The notes under the pieces were generated by a model. It saw nothing but the letters and a program-made list of their open reading frames with translations, did no database searches and had not been told where the DNA came from. The position numbers and the translations under genes were made by a program. Source: Bacteroidota bacterium (GTDB taxonomy: Bacteria; Bacteroidota; Bacteroidia; Flavobacteriales; Flavobacteriaceae). Taken from it: a stretch of 33,190 bases of DNA. Where the stretch lies: the NCBI GenBank assembly GCA_023457535.1, contig JAEWLN010000134.1, positions 1-33,190 on the forward strand, given 5' to 3'. Every line of letters begins with the position of its first letter. The first letter of the stretch is position 1. Positions 8,543 through 14,564 of this stretch are shown in pieces.

Positions 8543-9271
8543 TTACTCGAGCGGCTCGCGGCGGAATCCGGTCATATCGGTCTCAACGCTCAAAAAGCTG
8601 TCCCGCGGGGATATGGACTGATAAAAATTAAAAATGTCGTCGTTTTCGCTTCTTTTGAGTTCTATATACCGCGCCATCGAGACCGGCTTTTCCAAATTTG
8701 CCGACTTGATCTGCGTGGCAACAATATCGCATCCATTGTCAAAATTCACTTTTGTCGCTACCACCTTAAAAAAACCGGAGTCATCCTGACATTCCAGGAT
8801 TAGTCCGGGCAACCCGTTGAATTTCCAGGGCCCGAATGCAACCGGGATTTCGGTTGTAAACCATGCAGTATAATGATTGCCTTTAAATTTTGTGCTGGCT
8901 TTCTGACATTTGAATCCGCCGATATGCGTGGTATCGGGTTCTATTTTCCACTCGATTGCGACCGCTTCTTTTGTGGTGATGGGTTTGAAAGCAATGCCTT
9001 CGACAAACACGATTTGTCCGGTCTTGAGATCGGTGTGGTAAATGTTTTTGATTCTGGGTTCCACAAATCCCATAATGGCGTAGGTTGGACCGGAATCTGG
9101 ACGGAAATTCCGCTCATAAACAGATTCTGCGTTACAAAAGTACAATGTGTAATCCACGCGATCAGTCGTACCGAAATATTCCGTATAACTAACGGTACCG
9201 GCCTGCCCTGCGGGTTGTGCCCATGACGCACAGGCAAAGCACAAACAAACTAAAACTTGAATAGTTCTCAT
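8543..9271 (-). CDS. GLPGLI family protein
   Basis: About 242 residues from ATG 9271 (MRTIQVLVCLCFACASWAQ signal peptide); an in-frame ATG at 9310 would bury the signal. The family signature FNGLPGLILE is present with its usual context FGPWKFNGLPGLILECQDDSGFFKVVATKV at about 160-190. Upstream are beta-strand segments and GGFKCQKASTKFKGNHYTAWFTTEIPV, also typical. Function of the family is not established; members are secreted or periplasmic and often sit beside outer-membrane barrels, as here. The gene follows the 85-residue peptide gene after a stem-loop (9286-9315), so it probably depends on readthrough from the element at 9638-9694. Confidence 0.92.
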   Translation of the reverse strand: MRTIQVLVCLCFACASWAQPAGQAGTVSYTEYFGTTDRVDYTLYFCNAESVYERNFRPDSGPTYAIMGFVEPRIKNIYHTDLKTGQIVFVEGIAFKPITTKEAVAIEWKIEPDTTHIGGFKCQKASTKFKGNHYTAWFTTEIPVAFGPWKFNGLPGLILECQDDSGFFKVVATKVNFDNGCDIVATQIKSANLEKPVSMARYIELKRSENDDIFNFYQSISPRDSFLSVETDMTGFRREPLE

Positions 9272-9285
9272 AAAACGTAATTTAA

Positions 9286-9315
9286 AAGCTTTGGCCCCCG
9301 GGAGAACCAAAGCTT
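9286..9315 (-). terminator. Stem-loop after the 85-residue peptide gene (attenuator-like)
   Basis: Perfect 9-bp inverted repeat (AAGCTTTGG / CCAAAGCTT) with a 12-nt GC-rich loop, followed on the minus strand by TTTTAAATT. It lies 13 nt after the peptide stop and 15 nt before the GLPGLI start. It can act as a partial terminator or as a 3' stabiliser giving more peptide mRNA than receptor mRNA. Confidence 0.7.
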
Positions 9316-9327
9316 ACAATGGATCAA

Positions 9328-9585
9328 TTAATTTGACGGTGGCGGTGTAGGAATCACAATAATGTCGTGACAACACGCTTTGATGGTACGCGTAATGCCA
9401 TCAATCGTTACAATGACCATACAGTTGCCTCCTCTGTTGCGGCAATCCAACGCTTCTGCGGTAAGGACTTTTTCCCTGAATTGAATTCCCAGATCACGTT
9501 GCCGTTTTGGTTCTACATTCCCGCTGGCAAAAACCTGGGGAACAAATGCGGAGACCATCAATGTGGCGAATACAAATTTTTTCAT
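9328..9585 (-). CDS. Small secreted Cys-containing protein, hypothetical
   Basis: 85 residues from ATG 9585. A signal peptide (MKKFVFATLMVSAFVPQVFA) precedes a mature part of about 65 residues with four cysteines: CRNRGGNC and a later CC in TIKACCHD. The tail is VIPTPPPSN. Two disulfides are possible if it is periplasmic or secreted. I recognise no family. It is the first gene after the conserved 32-bp element at 9663-9694 and is followed at once by a stem-loop, then the GLPGLI and receptor genes, which suggests it is the highly expressed product of the unit. It could be a secreted peptide, a receptor ligand or accessory, or a small structural protein; the sequence does not decide. Confidence 0.8.
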   Translation of the reverse strand: MKKFVFATLMVSAFVPQVFASGNVEPKRQRDLGIQFREKVLTAEALDCRNRGGNCMVIVTIDGITRTIKACCHDIIVIPTPPPSN

Positions 9586-9637
9586 GGCTTAAAAATTTAA
9601 AGATTAATAAATTAACGCTCCGGATGCGTCAGTGAAA

Positions 9638-9694
9638 TAAAAGTAAAAGAATCTCAAAAAAATCCATTACAGATTTTCTGTACATTTTGTTAAA
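9638..9694 (-). promoter_or_regulatory. Conserved 32-bp upstream element plus -7 box (copy 1)
   Basis: Bases 9663-9694 are identical over 32 bp to 13496-13527. On the gene strand the element ends in GTAATGGA. After exactly 17 nt comes TACTTTTA (9638-9645), a TAnnTTTA -7 box, about 53 nt before the peptide ATG. The -33 position falls on ATGG inside the element rather than TTTG, so an activator is plausible. The element contains the inverted repeat ACAGA-TTT-TCTGT. On the plus strand it continues into tandem ATTTTGTTAA units (9685-9704). Confidence 0.7.
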
Positions 9695-9738
9695 TTTTGT
9701 TAATCGCCTCAAATAGCGTATTTAAAATATCGGCTCAT

Positions 9739-10149
9739 TCACCGCAAGGACCTCAAAAAGATGCCTTGCTGTTGTGGCAGTGCGTATCGCCTTTGGAACC
9801 TGAAACACAGTCTGAACATATCTTTGAGTGCTTTAAACCCATGATGGGCGTTGGTATAAAATATTCTCACGACAATAGTGTATGGTTGGAAAACCGTCAG
9901 CGGTATGGCAAAATTGTTATTCAGATAAGCGATCGTAGACCCAAATCCTTCAATAAAAAATGCATTGACCGTTATCACATTGGCGCTGAGCGAATAATTC
10001 CAGGAATCGAAATAATACAGTTCCTGCGCTTCAGTGGTCAGGCTCACGTTGATGCCCGAGGCGGTTTGCGTTACCTGGACGTCATGTATATTAATCGCCC
10101 ACAAAAACGGAGCGGCCAGCAATAAAGCGGCGGATAAAAATTTTTTCAT
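9739..10149 (-). CDS. Small secreted protein, probably frameshifted near its C-terminus
   Basis: 136 residues from ATG 10149, with signal peptide MKKFLSAALLLAAPFLWA. The body (IHDVQVTQTASGINVSLTTE, FDSWNYSLSANVITVNAFF, IPLTVFQPYTIVVRIFY) resembles a beta domain common in secreted Flavobacteriia proteins, where it often precedes a T9SS sorting signal; none is present here. The last 25 residues (FRLCFRFQRRYALPQQQG...) switch to Arg codons AGA, AGG and CGA that are rare in this window. The +1 frame instead reads ICSDCVSGSKGDTHCHNSKASF and stops at 9753-9755 with ordinary codons. This points to a frameshift or sequence error around 9825-9870. The position between two element-driven units suggests membership of the same cluster. 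Confidence 0.7.
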   Translation of the reverse strand: MKKFLSAALLLAAPFLWAINIHDVQVTQTASGINVSLTTEAQELYYFDSWNYSLSANVITVNAFFIEGFGSTIAYLNNNFAIPLTVFQPYTIVVRIFYTNAHHGFKALKDMFRLCFRFQRRYALPQQQGIFLRSLR

Positions 10150-10168
10150 GGCCTTGACAATTAAATAA

Positions 10169-10190
10169 GGGAAGCCATCGCTGACTTCCC
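10169..10190 (-). terminator. Weak stem-loop after the 376-residue gene
   Basis: GGGAAG and CTTCCC (6-bp stem, 10-nt loop), followed on the minus strand by TTATTTAA. It lies between the stop at 10229 and the ATG at 10149. It may end the four-gene unit that begins at 13421. Confidence 0.5.
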
Positions 10191-10228
10191 CTAACCCAAA
10201 TCACTAATTAAAAGAGGTAAGAACGTAT

Positions 10229-11359
10229 TTAATTAAACTCATTGAGCCCATAGAGAATTTCCTTCATTTTGGTTCCGTTGATTTCCACGGGCTTGTAGGC
10301 GGTGTTGAATTTTAAAATAGCCAGATCGATGTCCGATCTTAACTTCTTGTACTCATGCGGCAACCTGCTCTCACATTGTTTCTGGTTTTCATAGCTCTCG
10401 AGGATAATCCGGAATTTCTCGTAGAATTTAGCGCCCTGATCGATGAAATTGTTGTACTGGGTGATGAATTGTAAAAGGCGATCAATCGGGAATTCCACAT
10501 CGACCTGCATCCGGTACTGGGCGCTTCCGGACTCGTTTTTCATGCGCGCCAGATAGTCATTCATCTTTTTGGTAACCGTTTCCCAATCGTCGTTTGTACG
10601 GCAATCTTCCAGCGATGGCATATACCCGATGGGCTTGGTGTAATCGCGAAACAACGTCTCAATATCTTCTTTGACTTTATTGTTGCTGGTTTGCAAAAAT
10701 GCCGTCTCAAAAAAAATGGTATTGAGATCATCCTGCATGCGCAGCGTAAAATCCAGTATGCATTCCACGCGGGCGAGTTCCCTTTCCTTTTCTTCTTTGG
10801 TAAGTGCCGACCCGATCATATTGGTAAACGTCTGCACCAGGGACACGATGGTATTGGTCCCGAGCACCGATGTGAGGTCTACCGAAAATTTGCGGTCTTT
10901 TTTGGCCGACACCACTTCTTTGAGCTGCGCGTATTCCGGGTACTGGTTCGGATTCGAAATCCGGTTGATCTCGCTCAGCGTTCGCACCGACGAAAAGTGA
11001 TGATCGAGCCCAAGCACTTTTTCATACAGCGATTTGATAATCTGTAATCCCTTCAGATAGCGGATTTTCGCAATTTCATTTGCATTCTCGCGGTTTAGCG
11101 CCAATACTTCATCGCTGAGCTTTTGCCTACGGATCAGCAATGTAATTTTATCCTCGGCCGTTGCCGCGAAATACAAGTGGCCCATCAGCTGGCGCAATTC
11201 CGACTCTTTGTCGAACCGCATCGCCGAATAATTCCAATTGGCGATCCTGATTTCACGGCTCATCTCCTGCATGAGCGCGCTCGGGTCTGCGGGCTGCGGA
11301 TTTGAAAACGACAGCATAACAGGCGTAAACCCTATTACCAATAAAAACCGCGTTTTCAT
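10229..11359 (-). CDS. Secreted alpha-helical protein, hypothetical
   Basis: 376 residues from ATG 11359. An N-terminal signal (MKTRFLLVIGFTPVMLSFS) is followed by a long, charged, mostly helical body. Stretches such as LIRRQKLSDEVLALNRENANEIAK and KEEKERELARVECILDFTLRMQDDL look able to form coiled coils or helical bundles. The segment SVLGTNTIVSLVQTFTNMIGSAL (about 165-187) is the only internal hydrophobic stretch and could be a membrane-active or buried helix. I recognise no family. It lies 18 bp downstream of the aspartyl protease gene in the same direction, so it is the last gene of the unit led by the two CGFWCQ proteins. It may be a substrate, chaperone or envelope partner; no function can be assigned. 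Confidence 0.8.
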   Translation of the reverse strand: MKTRFLLVIGFTPVMLSFSNPQPADPSALMQEMSREIRIANWNYSAMRFDKESELRQLMGHLYFAATAEDKITLLIRRQKLSDEVLALNRENANEIAKIRYLKGLQIIKSLYEKVLGLDHHFSSVRTLSEINRISNPNQYPEYAQLKEVVSAKKDRKFSVDLTSVLGTNTIVSLVQTFTNMIGSALTKEEKERELARVECILDFTLRMQDDLNTIFFETAFLQTSNNKVKEDIETLFRDYTKPIGYMPSLEDCRTNDDWETVTKKMNDYLARMKNESGSAQYRMQVDVEFPIDRLLQFITQYNNFIDQGAKFYEKFRIILESYENQKQCESRLPHEYKKLRSDIDLAILKFNTAYKPVEINGTKMKEILYGLNEFN

Positions 11360-11377
11360 TTTGTATCATTTAGTGTG

Positions 11378-12499
11378 TTATTTCGAGGCGGGGATCACTT
11401 CGAGATCGAGCGTATCCCAATCCTGGGTCTTATTGAGCAACGACTGCATTTCGCAACTGTTTTCAGGCGTTACCGTTTTACCGTTTACGGAAACAATTTC
11501 GTCGCCGAGTCGGTACTTGGTTTGGTTTTTCTCCTTTATATAAACGATCAGTTTTTCATCTGCTTTGGCATAGTATGGCTTTCTAACCGACGTCTCTTCA
11601 ATTTTGAGATGGTTGCGTTTGACATACACTTCGTTGCGGTCGTAATCAATGAGCCAGTCGAACCCTTTGATGAATTGGAGACCGATAAGTTCTGATGTCA
11701 GCGTACCGGACACCAGCGGCTGGGTAAGCACTTCTTCCCCGGCAAATTGAACCGGAACCCTGTCGTAATAAGATTCCGTGCCATCAGTAGTCGACGCAAC
11801 CGTTTGGTACACCATTCCTTCCAATACCCGATACGGCTGATGCGGTTCGAGATTTACGCCGGACGAAGCGGGAATGATGAGCTGGCCGCTGTGCCCGGTG
11901 TCAAGTAACATTTTGCGCTCTTGCCCTGCTATTGTCAAATAAACATGTATAGCATTGCGGTTGCAACTCGATTTGATTTTGTGGTATCCTTTCGCTAGCC
12001 GGGCCTGCATTTCAGATTTGGTTATATTACAAACTTTGCCGTCCGTAAAATTCAGGAACAGCGGTTTGTCGTCGTTGAAAAAGCAGTCCAGTCCAATAAT
12101 ACCTTTGAGTGGTTTACCCTGGCACTTTGTACGCGGCATGCTGATAGCCGACAACGTTTTGTTTTCGCTGTGAAACAATTCGTTTTCAAATTGGGTTGTG
12201 AAAATGCGTCGTTTGATCTTTTTTGAATCGGCGCCGCTCATGGGAATAGGCAGGGTTCCAAATTTGCGGTTCGAAAAATCTGCCACGATCGTGCTGTCGT
12301 TCAATGTAGACACTGTCGCACCGGTATCGAACATGAAAGCGTGCTGCGTCCCTTCCAGCGAAACATTCATCAGGGCGTGGCCGCGGCTCAAATCCAGAAC
12401 TTCACATCCGGATTTGACCGTAATTTGCTCCTTGCTGATTTGTTTGTACGCCGTGCAGGACGTAATCGCAAAACACAATAAAAGAACGACTCTTTTCAT
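11378..12499 (-). CDS. Lipoprotein aspartyl protease (retropepsin-like, duplicated) with PDZ domain
   Basis: 373 residues from ATG 12499. The N-terminus MKRVVLLLCFAITSC is a lipoprotein signal with lipidated Cys15. Two retropepsin-type active-site motifs are visible: AFMFDTGATV (Asp58) and KMLLDTGHSG (Asp200). Each is followed by hydrophobic flap-like and IGLD/IGLQF segments (KGIIGLDCFF, ELIGLQFIKGFDW), so both catalytic lobes are in one chain. Residues about 300-368 are a PDZ domain (YRLGDEIVSVNGKTV). Retropepsin-PDZ lipoproteins occur in Bacteroidota and would act at the envelope. It directly follows the two CGFWCQ proteins (18 bp from the second), which makes them candidate substrates; that is inference only. 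Confidence 0.9.
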   Translation of the reverse strand: MKRVVLLLCFAITSCTAYKQISKEQITVKSGCEVLDLSRGHALMNVSLEGTQHAFMFDTGATVSTLNDSTIVADFSNRKFGTLPIPMSGADSKKIKRRIFTTQFENELFHSENKTLSAISMPRTKCQGKPLKGIIGLDCFFNDDKPLFLNFTDGKVCNITKSEMQARLAKGYHKIKSSCNRNAIHVYLTIAGQERKMLLDTGHSGQLIIPASSGVNLEPHQPYRVLEGMVYQTVASTTDGTESYYDRVPVQFAGEEVLTQPLVSGTLTSELIGLQFIKGFDWLIDYDRNEVYVKRNHLKIEETSVRKPYYAKADEKLIVYIKEKNQTKYRLGDEIVSVNGKTVTPENSCEMQSLLNKTQDWDTLDLEVIPASK

Positions 12500-12517
12500 A
12501 TAATGGGTTTTTATGGG

Positions 12518-12934
12518 TTACGGATTGGTCAGGTCAATCAGATACGATCGCTCATTGCCAAATAGGGCATTTATGAGCTGACACCAGAACCCGCATTTGG
12601 CGTCCGATCCGTTGAGCGCCGCGGAGATTTGCCCGGACTTGGCCCAGTTGACGAGCGAGATCCCGTCATAGTTCCTGAACACATTTTCGGGATTCTGGCC
12701 TTCGCTGAGAAATTTGTAAATATCTTTCAGGAAAGCATTTTCAGGTCCTGTAATGGTTGCTGTTCCGATGTATCGGTTCTTCCAGTTTTCATACGTGGTT
12801 CCCTTGACAAAAGTCTTCTTGGCTTCTGAAACGAGAACCACCATAGCCGATTTGGCAAAAGCGTTATTTTGGGCACGGATCCCCGAGACCGTAAACAACC
12901 CCATGCATGCAAACAAAATATAAATTGTTTTCAT
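12518..12934 (-). CDS. Secreted protein with C-terminal AKCGFWCQ motif (paralogue B)
   Basis: About 138 residues from ATG 12934 (MKTIYILFACMGLFTVSGIRA signal peptide). It is a tandem paralogue of the product at 12993-13421. Shared features are AQNN at the cleavage site, KS-A/G-MV-V/L-LV, KGTTYENW (KGMTYKDW in the other), LKDIYKF, a YDG/YNG-x-SL block and the invariant AKCGFWCQLINA near the end; both end in NP. Here the tail after the motif is short (LFGNERSYLIDLTNP). CxxxC could form a disulfide or a small hydrophobic loop. I recognise no named family. It sits between its paralogue and the aspartyl protease gene in one transcription unit. Confidence 0.85.
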   Translation of the reverse strand: MKTIYILFACMGLFTVSGIRAQNNAFAKSAMVVLVSEAKKTFVKGTTYENWKNRYIGTATITGPENAFLKDIYKFLSEGQNPENVFRNYDGISLVNWAKSGQISAALNGSDAKCGFWCQLINALFGNERSYLIDLTNP

Positions 12935-12951
12935 AATAAGTAGTTTTAATA

Positions 12952-12984
12952 GGTTGCCCAATCGGTTTGTCCATTTGGGCAACC
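12952..12984 (-). terminator. Strong stem-loop between the two CGFWCQ genes
   Basis: Perfect 10-bp inverted repeat (GGTTGCCCAA / TTGGGCAACC) with a 13-nt loop, followed on the minus strand by TATTAAAAC. It starts 9 nt after the stop of the first paralogue and ends 18 nt before the next ATG. It probably attenuates transcription or stabilises the upstream mRNA, so the first protein is made in excess of the rest of the unit. Confidence 0.7.
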
Positions 12985-12992
12985 ATCTGGTT

Positions 12993-13421
12993 TTACGGAT
13001 TCTCCTGCAATATTTCTTTGATCGTGTCGATAATTGCGATAATTACCGCGTTGAGCATCTGACACCAAAACCCGCATTTGGCGTTGGACGTGCTCAAAAC
13101 CTGACTTGTTCCCCGAACCTTGGCCAATTCCAAAAGTGATTGCCCGTTGTAGCTTTTTGAAATAGTTTCAGGGGTAGCATTCGTGGATACAAATCCGTAA
13201 ACATCTTTGAGCAACTTGTCTTCATGTGAGGACAGCTGGGTCGCGTTGGTACTGCCAACGAGTACGTTGACCCAATCTTTGTATGTCATGCCCTTTTTAT
13301 AGGTACTTTTCACGTTGGTTACCAGCAGTACCATTCCTGATTTGGTCAACGTATTATTCTGCGCCTGAACGGCAACAGAAAACAAAAATGTGGCGCATAG
13401 TCCTAAAATTAAATTTTTCAT
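12993..13421 (-). CDS. Secreted protein with C-terminal AKCGFWCQ motif (paralogue A)
   Basis: About 142 residues from ATG 13421 (MKNLILGLCATFLFSVAVQA signal peptide); an in-frame ATG at 13445 would spoil the signal. The mature part starts QNNTLTKSGMVLLVTNV. It shares about 40% identity by eye with the next gene, best at KGMTYKDW, LLKDVYGF, YNGQSLLELAK and AKCGFWCQMLNA. After the motif comes an aliphatic, amphipathic stretch (VIIAIIDTIKEILQENP) that could insert in a membrane. It is the first gene downstream of the second copy of the 32-bp element and is followed by a strong stem-loop. Candidate roles are secreted effector, peptide precursor or adhesion protein; none is shown. Confidence 0.85.
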   Translation of the reverse strand: MKNLILGLCATFLFSVAVQAQNNTLTKSGMVLLVTNVKSTYKKGMTYKDWVNVLVGSTNATQLSSHEDKLLKDVYGFVSTNATPETISKSYNGQSLLELAKVRGTSQVLSTSNAKCGFWCQMLNAVIIAIIDTIKEILQENP

Positions 13422-13470
13422 GGTGTATAAATTAAAGTGAAACAATTATTAATCAGCCGGCTTGATATGG

Positions 13471-13527
13471 TAAACTTACACGGTTGTTTTGGGTTTCCAT
13501 TACAGATTTTCTGTACATTTTGTTAAA
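13471..13527 (-). promoter_or_regulatory. Conserved 32-bp upstream element plus -7 box (copy 2)
   Basis: Bases 13496-13527 match 9663-9694 over all 32 bp. The -7 box is TAAGTTTA (13471-13478) on the minus strand, again exactly 17 nt from the element, 50 nt before the ATG at 13421. The -33 position again falls on ATGG. The flanking sequence is not conserved between the two copies, so the element looks selected rather than part of a recent duplication. It lies in the divergent region shared with the plus-strand gene at 13599. Confidence 0.7.
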
Positions 13528-13585
13528 AAAATTACGGTTAGGCTTTCAGTCTGAGATTGTTCTGGTTCAAAAAGCCCCGATTTGC

Positions 13586-13593
13586 TATATTTG
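13586..13593 (+). promoter_or_regulatory. Candidate -7 element (TATATTTG) with near-leaderless start
   Basis: TATATTTG matches TAnnTTTG and ends 6 nt before the ATG at 13599, so transcription would start at or next to the start codon. No clear TTG is seen 19 nt upstream. Confidence 0.5.
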
Positions 13594-13598
13594 CGCCA

Positions 13599-14564
13599 AT
13601 GATCCCCATGTTACGACCCCTTATTTTATTGCTGATGCTGCTCGTGCTGGCAAATGCAAATGCGCAAACGCACAATACCAACTGCATGCGCTGTAAATTC
13701 AGCAAATACAACCTCGGGAAAAACCGCGGTCCGGTAAAGGGACGCGCACTCAATGAATGCGGTTGCGAAGCGTGCGCCGTCAAAGCGCAAAAAGAGCACG
13801 CCGCACGTCAGGCCGAGGAGAAAAAACGCGTCGAAGCGGCCATCGCTAAAGAAAAAGCGCTCGCAGAGGCCAAGCGAAAAGAATGGGAAGAAAACCAAAA
13901 ACGCCAGCGCGAAGAAGCCGAGCGCAAAAAAGCGCAGGAAGAAAAAGACCGGCTGGCGCGACAGGCCGTGATCGACAAGTACCGCGAGCTTGCCGATCAA
14001 GGCAAAGTAAACATCAAAGCCGGCAGCAATACGGCTCCGGAAACCATCGACCTGAAGGTGAAGGCATTTGTCGACACCCGCAAAAAAATATATGGATTTA
14101 AAATCGATACGCTCGTCGTTTTCGAAAAACCTTACACCACAGATTATTGCTGGTTCAACCGTATGGGCAAATCGGCCTATTTCTACCTTCAATTCGGCAG
14201 CGGTGATTTCAAAAAGACCCGCTCCTTTATTCTTGACGCCTACGGACAGGAAATCGCGATCAATGGCGCAAAAGAATTTTCGCTTATCTTATGTCCGGGA
14301 AATCAGATACACGTTTTTCTTGACAAAGCCGAACCCGAATTTGTGCGCAATTGGGCCGATGTGGATTTCCGCAGCAACATGTACACGGACAAATCCTCGG
14401 CGATAACAGAGATTACCCGGCCGCGTTCCGGTTATTCGTTCGGCTGCGAGGACAATTTCGTCGTTGCGTGTACCCAATATGTGCTAAATTCGTCGCTTGA
14501 GACCGAACAAACCGTTGAAGGCTTTCGGATTTTCAGTGTTTCAGCCCAATGCGCCAACCGATGA
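13599..14564 (+). CDS. Secreted protein with charged coiled-coil segment, hypothetical
   Basis: About 321 residues; ATG 13599 gives the signal peptide MIPMLRPLILLLMLLVLANANA (ATG 13608 also possible). After a Cys-containing segment (NCMRCKFSKYNLG, ECGCEACAVKAQ) comes a long Lys/Glu/Arg/Ala-rich helix at about 65-130 (EEKKRVEAAIAKEKALAEAK and onwards), a likely single coiled coil. The C-terminal 190 residues read as a beta-rich domain (FKIDTLVVFEKPYTTDYCWF, AYFYLQFGSGDFKKTRSFIL). I recognise no family. It overlaps the next gene by 4 bp (ATGA), so the two are translationally coupled. It is divergent from the CGFWCQ operon. Confidence 0.85.
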   Translation: MIPMLRPLILLLMLLVLANANAQTHNTNCMRCKFSKYNLGKNRGPVKGRALNECGCEACAVKAQKEHAARQAEEKKRVEAAIAKEKALAEAKRKEWEENQKRQREEAERKKAQEEKDRLARQAVIDKYRELADQGKVNIKAGSNTAPETIDLKVKAFVDTRKKIYGFKIDTLVVFEKPYTTDYCWFNRMGKSAYFYLQFGSGDFKKTRSFILDAYGQEIAINGAKEFSLILCPGNQIHVFLDKAEPEFVRNWADVDFRSNMYTDKSSAITEITRPRSGYSFGCEDNFVVACTQYVLNSSLETEQTVEGFRIFSVSAQCANR

